A stretch of 64,000 nucleotides of DNA, from positions 18,627,034-18,691,033 of the forward strand of contig OZ024895.1 in NCBI GenBank assembly GCA_964017195.1, in the 5' to 3' direction. Positions 28,201-34,888 of the stretch are shown here, in pieces. The translations under genes were made by a program, and so were the position numbers. The notes beneath the pieces are model-generated. The model was not told where the DNA came from, did no database searches, and worked only from the letters and a program-made list of their open reading frames with translations. The stretch's first letter is position 1; every line of letters starts with the position of its first letter. Source of the stretch: Siderastrea radians (taxonomy: Eukaryota; Cnidaria; Anthozoa; Scleractinia; Rhizangiidae).

Positions 28201-31200
28201 CAGTTTTGACCAGAAATCTGCGAAATCCTCGTGACTATGCCCCTTTAACCAAAACTACATCCAGTGTTCACTCACATAACCTACGAAATTCAAAATATAA
28301 CCTCTTTGTCCCTAGACCGAGCACTGAAACAGGAAAACGAAGCTTCCAATATCGTGGTTCTGTTCTCTGGAACAGCTTGCCTTTGAGCGCTAAGACACAG
28401 CCCACTCTCGGCTCTTTTAAATTGTCTCTATGTCATTAAATAATAGTTAATAAAGATAGTTTTTTTTATAATAATCTTGTACAGATAGGTAATTTAGTTG
28501 GATATTTTAATTAGTTAATTGATTAATTTGGACACGGCTCGATGGAAGAGCATGTAACATGAATGGATTCCGTGTATAAATAAAGTTTTACCTACCTACC
28601 TAGAGCGTAGTAGAACAAAACCAAAGAAAATACAACGTTAATTTCGACACAGTTGAAAACTGCTCTATTCTTGGGTTTTCTCTGATTTCAATACATCTAC
28701 TACGTTTGCCATGCAAGACTAAAGTACATGACATAGCTTCTTTAAGGATTCCATCCACAGACTTTGTGTATGTGTAACTGTTGTTCTCTATTCGCAGCTT
28801 ACATTGGTGAGGAACGAATTGAGTTGCTTGGTGTTCAAGGTCACCCCGCCCACTACAAATCCTCATCTCTGCACAAATCTTCAGTATGTCGTCGGTTTGG
28901 ATTCGTCGTACACTGCACTACGACTCAGCGTTAAGCCACCACACGGACAAGGTTTGTAATATTAGCTGAATACCGTGGAACCCTGATGTAACGAATTGCC
29001 AAGGGACTGGGAAAATATGTTCGTTATAACGAAGCGTTATAACGAAGGCTCATTATAAACGAAAGCCCGTTATATCAAATTTGTAGGAAAACGACCAAAA
29101 TCTTCGTTATATCGGGGTTTGGTACTCAGCACTCAGCATAATAGTTCAATTGCTTTCCAGATTTGAACGACTAAATAAAATTCGTGATTTAGATATTTGA
29201 TAGCTTAATTAGTACAACTCCTTAGCTACTTCAAAGGCAATTGTCAATTTGAATTCCCTTAATAATTGAGCGCCCTTTGTCTTGTATTTTTAATATCATA
29301 CTTCCTCCTCAATCATTCCTGTTTCATTTAGCGAATAGAACAAGCTGAATGATAATTCTTGTAAAACAGTGACGAACATCCTTTCGTGTGCTTCTTTCTA
29401 TTCATACTTGATAGGTAAAAATTGGCGTGTGGACCGTTAGCACCCACCCCTCTTCTCAGCTTTCGTCCTGTAGTTTCTTTGCTCAAAACTAAGTTCAACC
29501 TTTTTTTTCTCTCTTTCAGAGGCATCATGGAAAGACGACCTGAACACTCTTGAAAGATTCTTCGAAACAAGGGTACGTTTACTTCTAGTTTTGAGTTTTT
29601 ACTTCTGCCGGAAGTATTAATTAATTAATTAATTTATTTATTTATTTATATATATATTAATTAATTTATTTATTTATTTATTGAGAATGATTTTTCTCGA
29701 TGTACTGCTTCCTCCAAGAACGTTCTTGTCGAAACTTTGTGAAAAACTCCAATGACCTAAGTGTCACGAATCTTATTTCTTTTTGTGGTTACAGTGATAG
29801 AACAAGCACCCCACCCCCCCTCCCCCCTTCTTCAAACCTGCAATTGTCATTTTTATTTTGAGTTCAACAAATGCCTTCCAAATGAAAAAGAACAAAAAGA
29901 AAGAAAATGTCGTAGTCTAGTATACCCATGAAATATTATCTTATCGAATGCAGTCGGGTCTCAAAAATGTAGTAACTCAACTACTTATCCAGGAAATATT
30001 GACTTCACGTACCGCTTTATTCTCAAAACTTCAGTTCACTGAAGTATTTCGTAATAGGTTAGGAAAATTTATTTTTTGAGCTATTTTCTGGTAGGTTGCC
30101 CGAGCTCCTTACAAGGCAAGCGCCATAACAGCTTTTGCTCGACTTCTCGGTGCTCCACCCACCATACTGCGTGACTGCATCAAGATTATGAAGTTAGAAA
30201 TGGTGAGTCTTGTTAGAATATCACGGAATCTGTTTATTATACAGATTGCAAACTCACACAACGCCGTGCTAACTCACAACCCTCCTCGCCACAAATGAGG
30301 AGTAGTGTTATGTGACAACCAAGAGCAGGAGAGGATGAAGGGAGAGAGCGAATCCCCCATACATGGGCCTCTTCTGATAAAAATTATTTGAAATCTATTT
30401 TTGGTTATGTGTCATACTGCGCGGTTATTTTAAGGACGACACCTCATTGGTCAGCTGGAGTTACGTCATGTAAGTTTCGATTGTTGTCATTAGAACAACA
30501 CATAAAAATAACCTTCGCAGCAGGGGTGCGAACTAATAATAGATTTCAAATGATTATCATGGGGTACAGGGATTCACTCTCTTACTTCATCCTCTCTTGC
30601 CAAGAGTTATTGGGCGCTAATAAAATTATGCCGTCACAGGTTATGAAACATCCGACTTTTCACAGCGTGATGCAAATCGGTTGGACCGTTAAAATTGATG
30701 TAGCCATAATTTTTTGTTCCATTTATAATTATTAAGTGCTTTTCTGACGTTTAGAATCATGATCCCACCAAACTGAAATGGCGTGTCGAATGGTGCCTCA
30801 GCATACCACCCAACGGCCCTGAGATTGCTCCCCCCGGAACTCCCGCGGTGGTCCTCAAGAACAAGATGTTGTTCTTTGTAAGTTCTTTTAGTCTTAGAGG
30901 AATGACGTAAATACTAATAAACAAATAGATTCCATTTGGCCGTTTGTTGGTACTCTGATAACGTACAGATGATGTCAGAACGTGGTAGGAACAAAGAAGT
31001 ACGCCTGACTGATGTTCTTACCACTACACGTTCATGAGAGTACACACGCACGGACAAATGAATTTCTTTGTTGACGTTATTTTACACCACAAACTTCCCT
31101 AGACCAATCAAAGCGCGGGTTTTACTCTGTTCATTGTATAAAGGTAATTAGTATGTACCAAACCAGTGAATAGTGTTTTTCGTGCGCTCTGATTGGCTAC

Positions 31201-33517
31201 TCAGACTCGGGAAAGTATTTGCTATTCACCTCCCAGCATTGTTCTGGATTTCGCATGTGACTTTTGCCTCATTTCTCAGAAAAAAGGAACTATTTGGTGC
31301 TGGCTATCCACTGGTTTTGTATATACAAAAACAATTATTCACCTCAGTGTTGGTAAAGAGTGGTAGATATTTACCTGACTTCGGTCAATAATTGTAAATA
31401 ATCAATATATTTTGTGCAAGTTGTCTCACAAGAAAAAAAAAAGATTAGTAATAGTTGCATTTTGTTTGAACTCGTTCACCTAAGCTTCTGTAGTAATTTT
31501 CTACCGGACCGATTTATCTTCAATTTTTTTTTTAAATTTAACTTAACTCAAAATATCAATTGTGCGTGGGAGATCAGATGCTACATGTACATATCGCGCG
31601 TGCATCTGGCAAGCAAACTTTACAAATCGTGTTCATTTGCATTAAGATAACAACAAGGATGGTTCACATTGTAATTTTTCATTCATACAACCACTCTCAA
31701 CAGATTCAACTCAGTAAGGCTATCCCGTCGTCCCTCACTGGAGAGGAACAGATCGTAGTCGTTCCCATTCTCCACGAGATACAGAACAACACGGTCCAGC
31801 AGCCTGAGGTAGCTCGCCAGACCACCGCAGCCGGTTCCTCGGCGAGTTTGACTCATGCAGCCATTGTGAGTGCGACTTTGAGACGGTGGAGTGAGGTCAC
31901 ACCAAGAACAGGTAAGTTAGGCAAGCTTAAGCGTTGTTGTTATTGTTGTTTTTGACATGTGGAATCCAATCCAGTCAGGGCCTGTTCAAAGGAGCACCAT
32001 AGTTTTGAATGGGTGAATTTTACGCGACTTGATTTCCGTAGCCATGTCTGTGTACCCCGGTGTCGCCCTTGGCGTCATGTACAATGTGCTCGAATTTTCT
32101 CTGAACAGTGTAAATCGAAATCGACAGGTGCAGTTCAAGTCCAGCTCGGGGATATTGTTTTCCTTTTTCGTTTTTTCCCCTTCTTTTTCTTTTTGTTTTT
32201 TTTTTTCCGTTTTCTTTTACGCGGGATCACCATATTACAAAATGGGCGATTGTGAACGCGAGTCGCTAGGTGAATCGGTCAACCGACGTTCGCCAGACCG
32301 CGGGTTGTTTTTGGTGCCTTAACACCAGCAGACAACCGCAACCGCAAATAAGCCGCATTTGAAGTTTAAAACTGGAAACTTTTCAAAACGTCACAAGTAG
32401 TCTATGCCTAATCTCTCGTTGAATTGATCGCTCTAACCGAAGACTTCGATCTTAGATCTTCCACTACAGCTGTGTCTATATCCAACACGAGAAAGAGTGT
32501 TTTATCAGGAAATCTTAAGGTGGCCCCCTATAGTTTTATGACCACGCGCGCGCTGATGATGCGAGCTGTAGTAATCTGCGCGCGCTCACATAAAATCGTA
32601 GGTTTTTCCTGATTTTTATGACGTCAGCATAGCCAAAAAAAGCAAAGTTAACAGTAAATTTTCTCGCGTTTTTATTTCGGTGAATGTTTTTAAATTTTGC
32701 ACATTTTGAGATACTAACGCTACCTTTCACATATTATTTTTTGGACAAATTCTGTCAGAGCAATCCAGTTTAATGGTTAAAAATAAGAAATCACGTGATA
32801 TCGATGAATCCATCTGAACGACCCCATATTTTTTCCCCTGCAAAATGTTAGTCAGAATCATTTTCACAAAATAGGAAAGTTTAAAAAAATTTCACCGAGG
32901 GAAAATAAAAATATTTAAGAAAAAGACGAATTAATGGCAAATATCTGTCATCTTTTAGTTGCTTTGTTGCCATGACAACGGTCTATGCCTAACAAGCAAA
33001 ACCTGAAAAATAAGGGTAATTATGTTGGTAACCTTACTGGTAAAATTCAGGAACAAAGATTGCAAGACAACAGAACTAGGGTTCTTTTCCAAGTCTTGCC
33101 AGTTCGTACAGTCACTTTTGTAGAAACTCTCGGGAGCCACCTTAACACTGAAAAGTGGGTTGAAAAAACGGGGTGCAGCCGAGTTTTTTAACCCACATCG
33201 AGGCATTTGGATACCTGATGAAACACGCTTTCGAGTTTTTGATATGGCTTCTCAAACCATTCATAATTCCTGGAGAAATTCAAAACAAAAGTTCGCCAAT
33301 TAAGTTCCGTTATTCACACCACCGTCACGGTAGTGATTTCCTGTTTTATCTCTTTATGAATTATTAATGAGTTTGAGAATGATAGTTAAAAGTCAAGAGT
33401 ATTCGTTTTTTGGAGTATGCGTTGTCTTACGGGTTCTGTTCGTTTTCTTTCTTAGGTGAATGTACAATTTTTCCAGCTGTGTTGGAACTCGCCAGGAATC
33501 TGGACATTCCACCATAG
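4..33517 (+). CDS. MED14: Mediator complex subunit 14 (38 exons, 1506 aa)
   Basis: MED14 is the architectural backbone that joins head, middle and tail of the nuclear Mediator complex and carries activator signals to RNA polymerase II. The spliced product aligns with human MED14 (1454 aa) nearly end to end. Exons: 4-119, 664-690, 952-1057, 1569-1663, 2475-2553, 4632-4761, 5291-5331, 5500-5587, 6112-6140, 6293-6371, 6934-6977, 7136-7224, 7421-7449, 8148-8260, 8782-8850, 9621-9666, 10446-10574, 11178-11256, 11769-11928, 12813-13134, 14212-14255, 14463-14621, 15061-15481, 15989-16080, 17100-17249, 18160-18237, 19468-19544, 20353-20402, 20897-20964, 21095-21395, 24392-24632, 25914-26175, 28798-28951, 29520-29572, 30095-30202, 30755-30877, 31704-31911, 33456-33517. 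All introns are GT-AG, phases agree throughout, and total coding length is 4521 nt. The ATG at 4 is taken as start because the product then begins MAP like the human protein; the promoter and 5'UTR lie outside the window. Confidence 0.95.
120..2474 (+). other. MED14 introns 1-4
   Basis: Introns 120-663, 691-951, 1058-1568 and 1664-2474. Nothing gene-like is visible. G-homopolymer-containing stretches occur around 799-808, 1755-1763 and 1822-1831, and the segments near 1085-1260 and 1690-1870 share a theme (AAATATCC then TCCATGGGG/TCCATGGAGG), suggesting diverged copies of a short repeat. Confidence 0.4.
3238..4408. mobile_element. Inverted-repeat element in MED14 intron 5 with internal tandem repeat
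   Basis: The left end TGTGACCTCTCACGCAAAAA reappears inverted at the right end (…TTTTGCGTGAGAGGTCACA), and the similarity continues inward for about 40 bp (ACGTACACTAACGG… against CCATTAGTGTACGT). The total is about 1.17 kb. The left interior is a tandem array of a ~42-bp unit arranged in 84-bp pairs around CATCCGTTCAG and GGTACAAACATCC. Related CCGTTCGAATGG words recur at 4196-4350. No transposase is visible, so it is a non-autonomous element. Flanks do not show an obvious target-site duplication. Confidence 0.75.
3340..3740. repeat. Minisatellite, 42/84-bp units
   Basis: The word CATCCGTTCAG or close variants starts at 3439, 3523 and 3608, giving an 84-85-bp period. Each period has two half-units, one with a poly-A run and one with GGTACAAACATCC. 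The open frames running through it are artefacts of the repeat length being a multiple of three. Confidence 0.75.
4535..4610. repeat. ATT-rich microsatellite in MED14 intron 5
   Basis: Imperfect TTA/TTG trinucleotide tract just upstream of the exon 6 acceptor. Confidence 0.7.
5747..5975. mobile_element. TTAA-flanked MITE, piggyBac-like termini
   Basis: This 229-bp block in intron 8 begins TTAACCCTTTCACTCCCAG and ends CTGGGAGTGAAAGGGTTAA, perfect inverted termini. TTAA at both edges and CCC/GGG next to it fit the piggyBac superfamily rule (TTAA duplication). The interior contains, in reverse orientation, one copy of the ~105-bp unit tandemly amplified in other introns of this gene (TCTGTGGATGAAATCC, CATTCAAATGAAA, CAGTACTTTC). 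Confidence 0.75.
6293..13134 (+). CDS. MED14: MED14 repeat-rich middle, exons 10-20 (residues 238-624)
   Basis: Exon 10 reads [17 protein letters not shown] and exons 10-11 join to give [20 protein letters not shown], matching the human segment almost residue for residue. Exon 12 carries [20 protein letters not shown]. Exons 14-16 contain [13 protein letters not shown] and [10 protein letters not shown]. Exons 17-19 contain a segment ending in [19 protein letters not shown], equivalent to human LSKNKLFIKLTRLPQYY. Exon 20 (12813-13134, 107 codons) begins [13 protein letters not shown] and then runs into a poorly conserved, charged stretch rich in K, R, E and S, probably a disordered linker. 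Exon 13 (7421-7449) is a 29-nt microexon; its placement rests on phase and a good acceptor rather than strong similarity. Confidence 0.9.
7621..7970 (+). repeat. Polypyrimidine tract in MED14 intron 13
   Basis: About 330 nt consisting almost wholly of C and T on the + strand, mostly CCTCCC, TTTCTC and CTTCCTT words. Long open frames on both strands here are low-complexity artefacts. The strand asymmetry makes triplex or R-loop structures conceivable. Confidence 0.8.
8300..8645 (+). repeat. ~105-bp tandem unit, three degenerate copies (intron 14)
   Basis: Recurring words GGAAAGTACTGCTC, GCTTTCATTTGAA, TCACACTTTGGGATTTCATC and ACTCAAAAGTTAGA. The block ends with CCCGGGAGTGAAAG, which resembles the right terminus of the TTAA MITE at 5747-5975. 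Confidence 0.65.
9060..9345 (+). repeat. Purine/G-rich stretch in MED14 intron 15
   Basis: Contains GGGGG-type runs (a 13-G run near 9122) and GGAA-rich sequence, with a pyrimidine-rich mirror at its end (about 9320-9345). No conserved protein is recognisable in any frame. Confidence 0.5.
9667..11768 (+). other. MED14 introns 16-18, no recognised element
   Basis: Introns 9667-10445, 10575-11177 and 11257-11768. Only a short TATA run (11155-11169) stands out. I see no coding sequence, RNA gene or clear transposon terminus. Confidence 0.4.
12000..12330 (+). repeat. ~105-bp tandem unit, three copies (intron 19)
   Basis: Words shared with the other arrays: TTCATCCACAGACTCAAAAG, ACAGCACCACAGGAAAGTAC and AGCTTTCATTTGAATGGTCA. 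The block closes with a GGGTTAA-type word at 12327-12333, similar to the TTAA MITE end. Confidence 0.65.
12545..12741. repeat. (ATC)n microsatellite in MED14 intron 19
   Basis: About 197 bp of ATC trinucleotides interrupted by GTC and ACC variants. It creates poly-His, poly-Asp and poly-Met open frames on both strands, none of which should be annotated as genes. It ends about 70 bp before the exon 20 acceptor. Confidence 0.9.
13135..14211 (+). other. MED14 intron 20
   Basis: No recognisable gene or element. The region 13430-13870 contains two similar stretches (TTTTCCCGCGTC… near 13555 and TTTTCTCGCCCTTGAC near 13790), hinting at a diverged internal duplication. Confidence 0.35.
14212..20964 (+). 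CDS. MED14: MED14 central part, exons 21-29 (residues 624-1003)
   Basis: Exon 22 ends with [20 protein letters not shown], matching the human segment around VAMCDTNMPFVGLRLEL. Exon 23 is the longest exon (421 nt) and includes [40 protein letters not shown] and [20 protein letters not shown]; its human counterpart has FLNDWNSIARLYECVLEF. Exon 24 has [15 protein letters not shown] (human VRVYNYRKLILCYG). Exon 25 contains [15 protein letters not shown]. Exons 26-29 contain [55 protein letters not shown] and [10 protein letters not shown] 50-nt exon (20353-20402) joins exons 27 and 29 in frame. Confidence 0.92.
14622..15060 (+). other. MED14 intron 22, nothing recognised
   Basis: About 440 bp of single-copy-looking sequence with no element, RNA gene or coding signal that I can identify. 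Confidence 0.35.
15655..15910 (+). repeat. GTAAGCGACC-type dispersed repeat in intron 23
   Basis: The words CTCGTAAGTGACC, CCGTAAGCGACC, TCCGTAAGCGACC and CTCGTAAGCGACC recur, spaced by AAACTACCAAAATTTTCTCAGTCAAG and a second similar stretch ending in CCCAGTCAAAACACTATTG. This looks like an imperfectly repeated dispersed element; termini are not resolved. Confidence 0.5.
16165..17000 (+). repeat. ~105-bp tandem array, about eight copies (intron 24)
   Basis: AGGAAAGTACTGCT recurs at 16389, 16493, 16603 and 16709, with a variant at 16813, giving unit lengths of 104-110 bp. Each unit has the order GGAAAGTACTGCTCAGTAGC, TTTCATTTGAATGGTCACAC, TTTAGGATTTCATTCACAGA, CTCAAAAGTTAGAACCATCT, TGTACAGCGTAATAAACAGC. 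This is the best array for deriving a consensus of the family. Confidence 0.85.
17272..17404. mobile_element. Short palindromic MITE in intron 25
   Basis: 133 bp starting TAGCCTGCGAGCAGGCTCAC and ending in AGCCTGCTCGCAGGCTA; the core also mirrors itself (CGCGCGAGTACCTTGGCGG against CCGCCAAGATACTCGCGCG). The whole sequence can fold into one hairpin. No open frame. Confidence 0.75.
17530..17806 (+). mobile_element. Possible tRNA-derived SINE with (TTG)n tail
   Basis: The 5' part (about 17535-17600) reads like a tRNA head: TTGCTCAGGCGGTAGAGCG fits a pol III A box, and a degenerate B-box-like stretch follows around 17575-17590. About 160 bp later comes a pure (TTG)n tail at 17758-17806. The B box is weak, so this is tentative. 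Confidence 0.4.
18384..18466. repeat. Fold-back repeat in intron 26
   Basis: GAGACCCAATCTCGTTTCCA plus GGGTCTTTCATC is followed, after a short loop, by GATGAAAGACCC plus TGGGAACGAGGCTGGGTCTT. An almost perfect hairpin of about 80 bp. Confidence 0.7.
18981..19282 (+). mobile_element. tRNA-derived SINE with (TTTA)n tail
   Basis: The 5' part begins GGGAGCAGGGATGGCGCAGT and contains a pol III A box (GGCGCAGTGGTGAGAGC, from about 18993) and a near-perfect B box, GGTTCGATTCC at 19035-19045. A middle domain with CTCCGGGTACTCCGG follows, then AATAAAG and an A/T tail of TTTA repeats at about 19240-19282. The order of boxes, body and simple tail is diagnostic of a tRNA-type SINE, inserted in the gene's sense orientation. 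It is not a functional tRNA: the cloverleaf is not completed after the B box. Confidence 0.8.
19545..20896 (+). other. MED14 introns 27-28
   Basis: Introns 19545-20352 and 20403-20896 (exon 28 lies between). A 13-15 base G run sits at about 19744-19758. No other element with resolvable ends is seen. Confidence 0.35.
21095..26175 (+). CDS. MED14: MED14 Pro/Ser-rich linker and start of tail module, exons 30-32 (residues 1004-1271)
   Basis: Exon 30 starts with [10 protein letters not shown] (human FLNMFVD) and [12 protein letters not shown] (human EDDNPPSPIGGDMM), then becomes a Ser/Pro/Ala-rich low-complexity linker that continues through exon 31 to the start of exon 32. Exon 31 opens with [16 protein letters not shown], containing an LXXLL-type LSALL at about 1107-1111. 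Exon 32 regains strong conservation: [20 protein letters not shown] and [20 protein letters not shown] (human RSWAASIPTILTHSALNILL and CSPLERFLGSVIMRRHLQRI). The human LNILL box in this segment reads FTKLC here, so that second nuclear-receptor box is not conserved. GC content of these exons is clearly higher than of the surrounding introns. Confidence 0.93.
21396..22290 (+). other. MED14 intron 30, first part
   Basis: The largest MED14 intron is 21396-24391. Its first 900 bp hold only simple tracts: TTTG repeats (21608-21640), ATTT repeats (about 21804-21822) and a T run (about 21984-22001). No coding signal. Confidence 0.35.
22290..22730 (+). repeat. ~105-bp tandem array, four to five copies (intron 30)
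   Basis: Same unit as in introns 14, 19 and 24 (CACCACAGGAAAGTACTGCT, CAGTAGCTTTCATTTGAATG, ACTCAAAAGTTGGAACCACC). The last unit is interrupted after CACACTTTA by the MITE at 22728-23122 and appears to resume with CCACAGAGTCAGAAG at 23121. Confidence 0.75.
22728..23122. mobile_element. MITE with GGACGGTGCCTCC termini, inserted in tandem array
   Basis: Perfect 13-bp inverted ends GGACGGTGCCTCC and GGAGGCACCGTCC, 395 bp apart. The interior is an imperfect palindrome around AAATTTTTAAAGAAATTGCC, with TTGCGCGGTTTATGACTATG on the left answered by CATAGTCATAGCCTTTGCAA on the right. No coding capacity. Confidence 0.8.
23719..23930. mobile_element. MITE with TTAACCCTTTGAGCCCCAA termini
   Basis: The left end TTAACCCTTTGAGCCCCAAT matches the inverted right end (ATTGGAGCTTAAAGGGCTAA) with a few changes. 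The related sequence ATTTAAGCCCCAATAGCGAT at about 59944, and TTACAACTTCATGACATGAAC near 52755, suggest further family members in this window. Confidence 0.6.
25074..25376. mobile_element. Diverged copy of the GGACGGTGCCTCC MITE (intron 31)
   Basis: Starts GGACGGTGCCTCC like the copy at 22728 and shares the interior (AACCACGCATTTT, ATTCGTGGTTACCCCC, CTTTTTGGATTCTGATAGCC, AACCGCGCAAAAATA). The right terminus has decayed; only AGTAGGCAAATTCC remains recognisable. Confidence 0.65.
25377..25913 (+). other. End of MED14 intron 31
   Basis: Contains two related segments (about 25485-25560 and 25600-25670) that share TTTTCCGCCAAATG / TTTTCCACTAAATG, probably a decayed dispersed repeat. No gene. Confidence 0.35.
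26340..26530 (+). repeat. Degenerate copies of the ~105-bp unit (intron 32)
   Basis: CTGCTCAGTAGCTTTCATTTGAATG and a weaker second copy with GTAGCTTTGCTTTTATTGGAGTGGTCA; longest exact match to the family is about 20 bp. No array structure is left. Confidence 0.5.
26560..27660 (+). repeat. Dispersed repeat, two related segments (intron 32)
   Basis: 26560-26800 and 27446-27660 are diverged copies of the same sequence: CTCAAAGGAAGAACAAGCC against CTCAAAGGTAGAACAAACC, GGCGATTTTCCAAGAAACAAAG against GGGATTTTTCAAAACAAAG, and CTGGTAGAGTAGTTTTAAA against CAGTAGAGTAATTTTGAAC. The second copy is broken by the insertion at 26982-27436. Confidence 0.6.
26982..27436. mobile_element. 455-bp insertion with 9-bp target-site duplication
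   Basis: The sequence CTCCTAGAA occurs directly at both sides (26973-26981 and 27437-27445). The insert begins GAGGTTCCCCAATAG and ends CTGTTGGGGACC, short imperfect inverted ends. Its right half is rich in CCCG(A/T)ATCCCG words. A 9-bp duplication is typical of Mutator-like elements, but no transposase is present. The flanking sequence on both sides belongs to an older dispersed repeat. Confidence 0.65.
27856..28248. mobile_element. TTAA-flanked MITE with perfect 19-bp termini
   Basis: Starts TTAAAGGGGCATAGTCACG and ends with its exact reverse complement at 28230-28248. TTAA at both edges fits a piggyBac-type duplication. At 393 bp it has no coding capacity. Its right edge directly abuts the LINE fragment that follows. 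Confidence 0.8.
28249..28602 (+). mobile_element. 5'-truncated LINE 3' end (intron 32)
   Basis: The plus-strand frame up to 28439 reads [20 protein letters not shown] and [16 protein letters not shown], the distinctive C-terminal tail of reverse-transcriptase proteins of non-LTR elements of the CR1/L2/jockey type. After the TAA comes an AT-rich 3'UTR, an AATAAA at 28579-28584 and a terminal CCTA microsatellite tail (about 28590-28602). Everything upstream of the last ~60 residues is missing, the usual result of incomplete target-primed reverse transcription. The exact clade cannot be told from this piece. Confidence 0.75.
28798..33517 (+). CDS. MED14: MED14 C-terminal part, exons 33-38 (residues 1272-1506)
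   Basis: The C-terminal tail-module part is well conserved. Exon 34 gives [15 protein letters not shown] (human WKPDELQVLEKFFETR). Exon 35 gives [20 protein letters not shown] and [13 protein letters not shown]. Exon 36 gives [18 protein letters not shown] (human [18 protein letters not shown]). Exon 37 begins [20 protein letters not shown]. The terminal exon 38 reads [20 protein letters not shown] then TAG (human GECTIFAAVRDLMANLTLPP). The last intron is 1544 nt and carries a TTAA-flanked element. Confidence 0.93.
28979..29119. mobile_element. MITE with AACCCyGATrTAACGA termini (intron 33)
   Basis: Left AACCCTGATGTAACGA, right TCGTTATATCGGGGTT (inverted, two mismatches), with GTTCGTTATAACGAAG inside. 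141 bp, fully palindromic. Confidence 0.65.
29573..31703 (+). other. MED14 introns 34-36
   Basis: Introns 29573-30094, 30203-30754 and 30878-31703. A TTAA/TTTA simple tract lies at about 29616-29683. The rest has no recognisable gene or transposon terminus. Confidence 0.35.
32515..33145. mobile_element. TTAA-flanked element in the last MED14 intron
   Basis: Left edge TTAAGGTGGCCCCC, right edge GGGAGCCACCTTAA: about 14-bp inverted ends with one mismatch, flanked by TTAA. 631 bp. The interior also holds inverted words (GCGCGCGCTGATGATGCGAG near 32547). Non-autonomous. Confidence 0.65.
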
Positions 33518-33660
33518 ACAGACTGTCTGATATAGAACATAATTTTCAGTATTTATATCACTAAAATCTGTAAACTATAAGGCCGTATCCTATGCTGACC
33601 AAGTCAGGCTGTGTGTCAGCGTATTTTAACAAATAAAATAAATGGCGGCCATTTTCGGTC
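33518..33660 (+). terminator. MED14: MED14 3'UTR with poly(A) signals
   Basis: After the TAG at 33515-33517 there are two overlapping AATAAA hexamers at 33632-33637 and 33637-33642. They are the first canonical signals after the stop, so the transcript probably ends shortly after 33655. The exact cleavage site cannot be read. Confidence 0.6.
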
Positions 33661-33839
33661 GCAGCAAAGGAAACATGCGTGTTTTTTTTCTGTGGAATCC
33701 TTTCTGATAAAGCAGAAAAATTCGAATATTTGTGAGATTGTTTTAACTTTAAATAATAGTTAACCACTACTCACCCTTTTACTCCTATTTATAGCGATGT
33801 AAAAACGTTATAAAGGAGTTAAAGTGCCTATGAAGCGTA

Positions 33840-34150
33840 ATTTTTTTTCATGTAGTTATAACATTTAGCCTTTGAAATACATAATTCCGAAGTTTCAGAC
33901 CTCTGGGGTCAAAATTGCCGATTTTACGCCCGCTCAAAGTTGGGCTACTTTGCCCTCAAAAATGGTATTTGAATCGCGCGGTCAAAATACTACGTGACAA
34001 CAACCGGTGACGTCATTTTGGTGCCAAAAAGCTCAATCCAGCATGGCGGACGAGGGACCACTAGAATGGTCGTGGAAAGATCAGTTAATTTCAAGAAATT
34101 ATAACCCAAACTACGACCTTTTGGGAATTGTAAGCTGAAAAACAAAAGGC
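33840..34150 (+). repeat. Probable dispersed element with exon-like mini-ORF
   Basis: Upstream of the mini-ORF lies CCGATTTTACGCCCGCTCAAAGTTGGGC and GTGACGTCATTTTGG. At 34043-34138 a 31-codon frame starts in good context (AGCATGGCGG) and reads MADEGPLEWSWKDQLISRNY…; a GTAAGC donor-like site follows GGAATT at 34130. It could be a first exon captured by a repeat, or an unspliced first exon of an unseen gene. Confidence 0.3.
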
Positions 34151-34516
34151 CAGCATACTTTGTATCTTGTCCTAAGATTTTTGTAGCAACAATTTGGTAT
34201 GGCCTCTTTGTTTAGGAAACTTTGAGCTTCTATGACAACCAAATTTCAATATTTGTTTGATTTCGATTATGTGTTAATTCAGTTTTCGTTATGAACTTTT
34301 CTTACCCCAGTTCAGCATCTCTTCGCTGGTTTTGATTACTTTTAACTCAATTTTGACGGATTGCTGCTATTCGGTGTAACAATAAAATTTCCCGCAGCTA
34401 ATGATTTCTGACGCGTCCGAAAGATTTTGGCAAATGTATTCACTATTTCAAAGCTACAAATTTTAAAAACTCACTGTTGGCCTAACTCCCAGCGGCCAGT
34501 CATCCGCAGCTCTGCT

Positions 34517-34716
34517 TAGCCTGTTCCAGGCGTTTAGATAGTGGAGCGCGAGCGAAAACTAAAGGGAGCGAAAGAGCGGGAAAAAACGAGGGGAGACTTG
34601 GGAAAAGGACGTCCTCTTCCCAGTCTCCCCTCGTTTTTTCCCGCTCTTTCGCTCGTTTTTCGCTCGCGCTTTATTTTTCGCTCGTGCTTCACTGTCTAAA
34701 CGCCTGGAACAGGCTA
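34517..34716. mobile_element. Palindromic MITE, 200 bp
   Basis: Starts TAGCCTGTTCCAGGCGTTTA and ends TAAACGCCTGGAACAGGCTA; arms continue inward (GGGAGCGAAAGAGCGGGAAA / TTTCCCGCTCTTTCGCTC, GAGGGGAGACTTGGGAA / TTCCCAGTCTCCCCTC). A near-complete hairpin. Confidence 0.8.
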
Positions 34717-34888
34717 CAGCTCGGCTCGAAAGTGGCGGTCAGAGATTTAAACGGCTTAAGCCTGATCAAGAGCTTTCTTTGATTGTAGATATCAATCAAT
34801 TGATAACCTTCTCTCAGGCCGAATTTTAGCATTCCTGTTATGTTCTCTCACGTAAGTCGCTCACTAAAATTGTTTCACCTTCCCTGCC

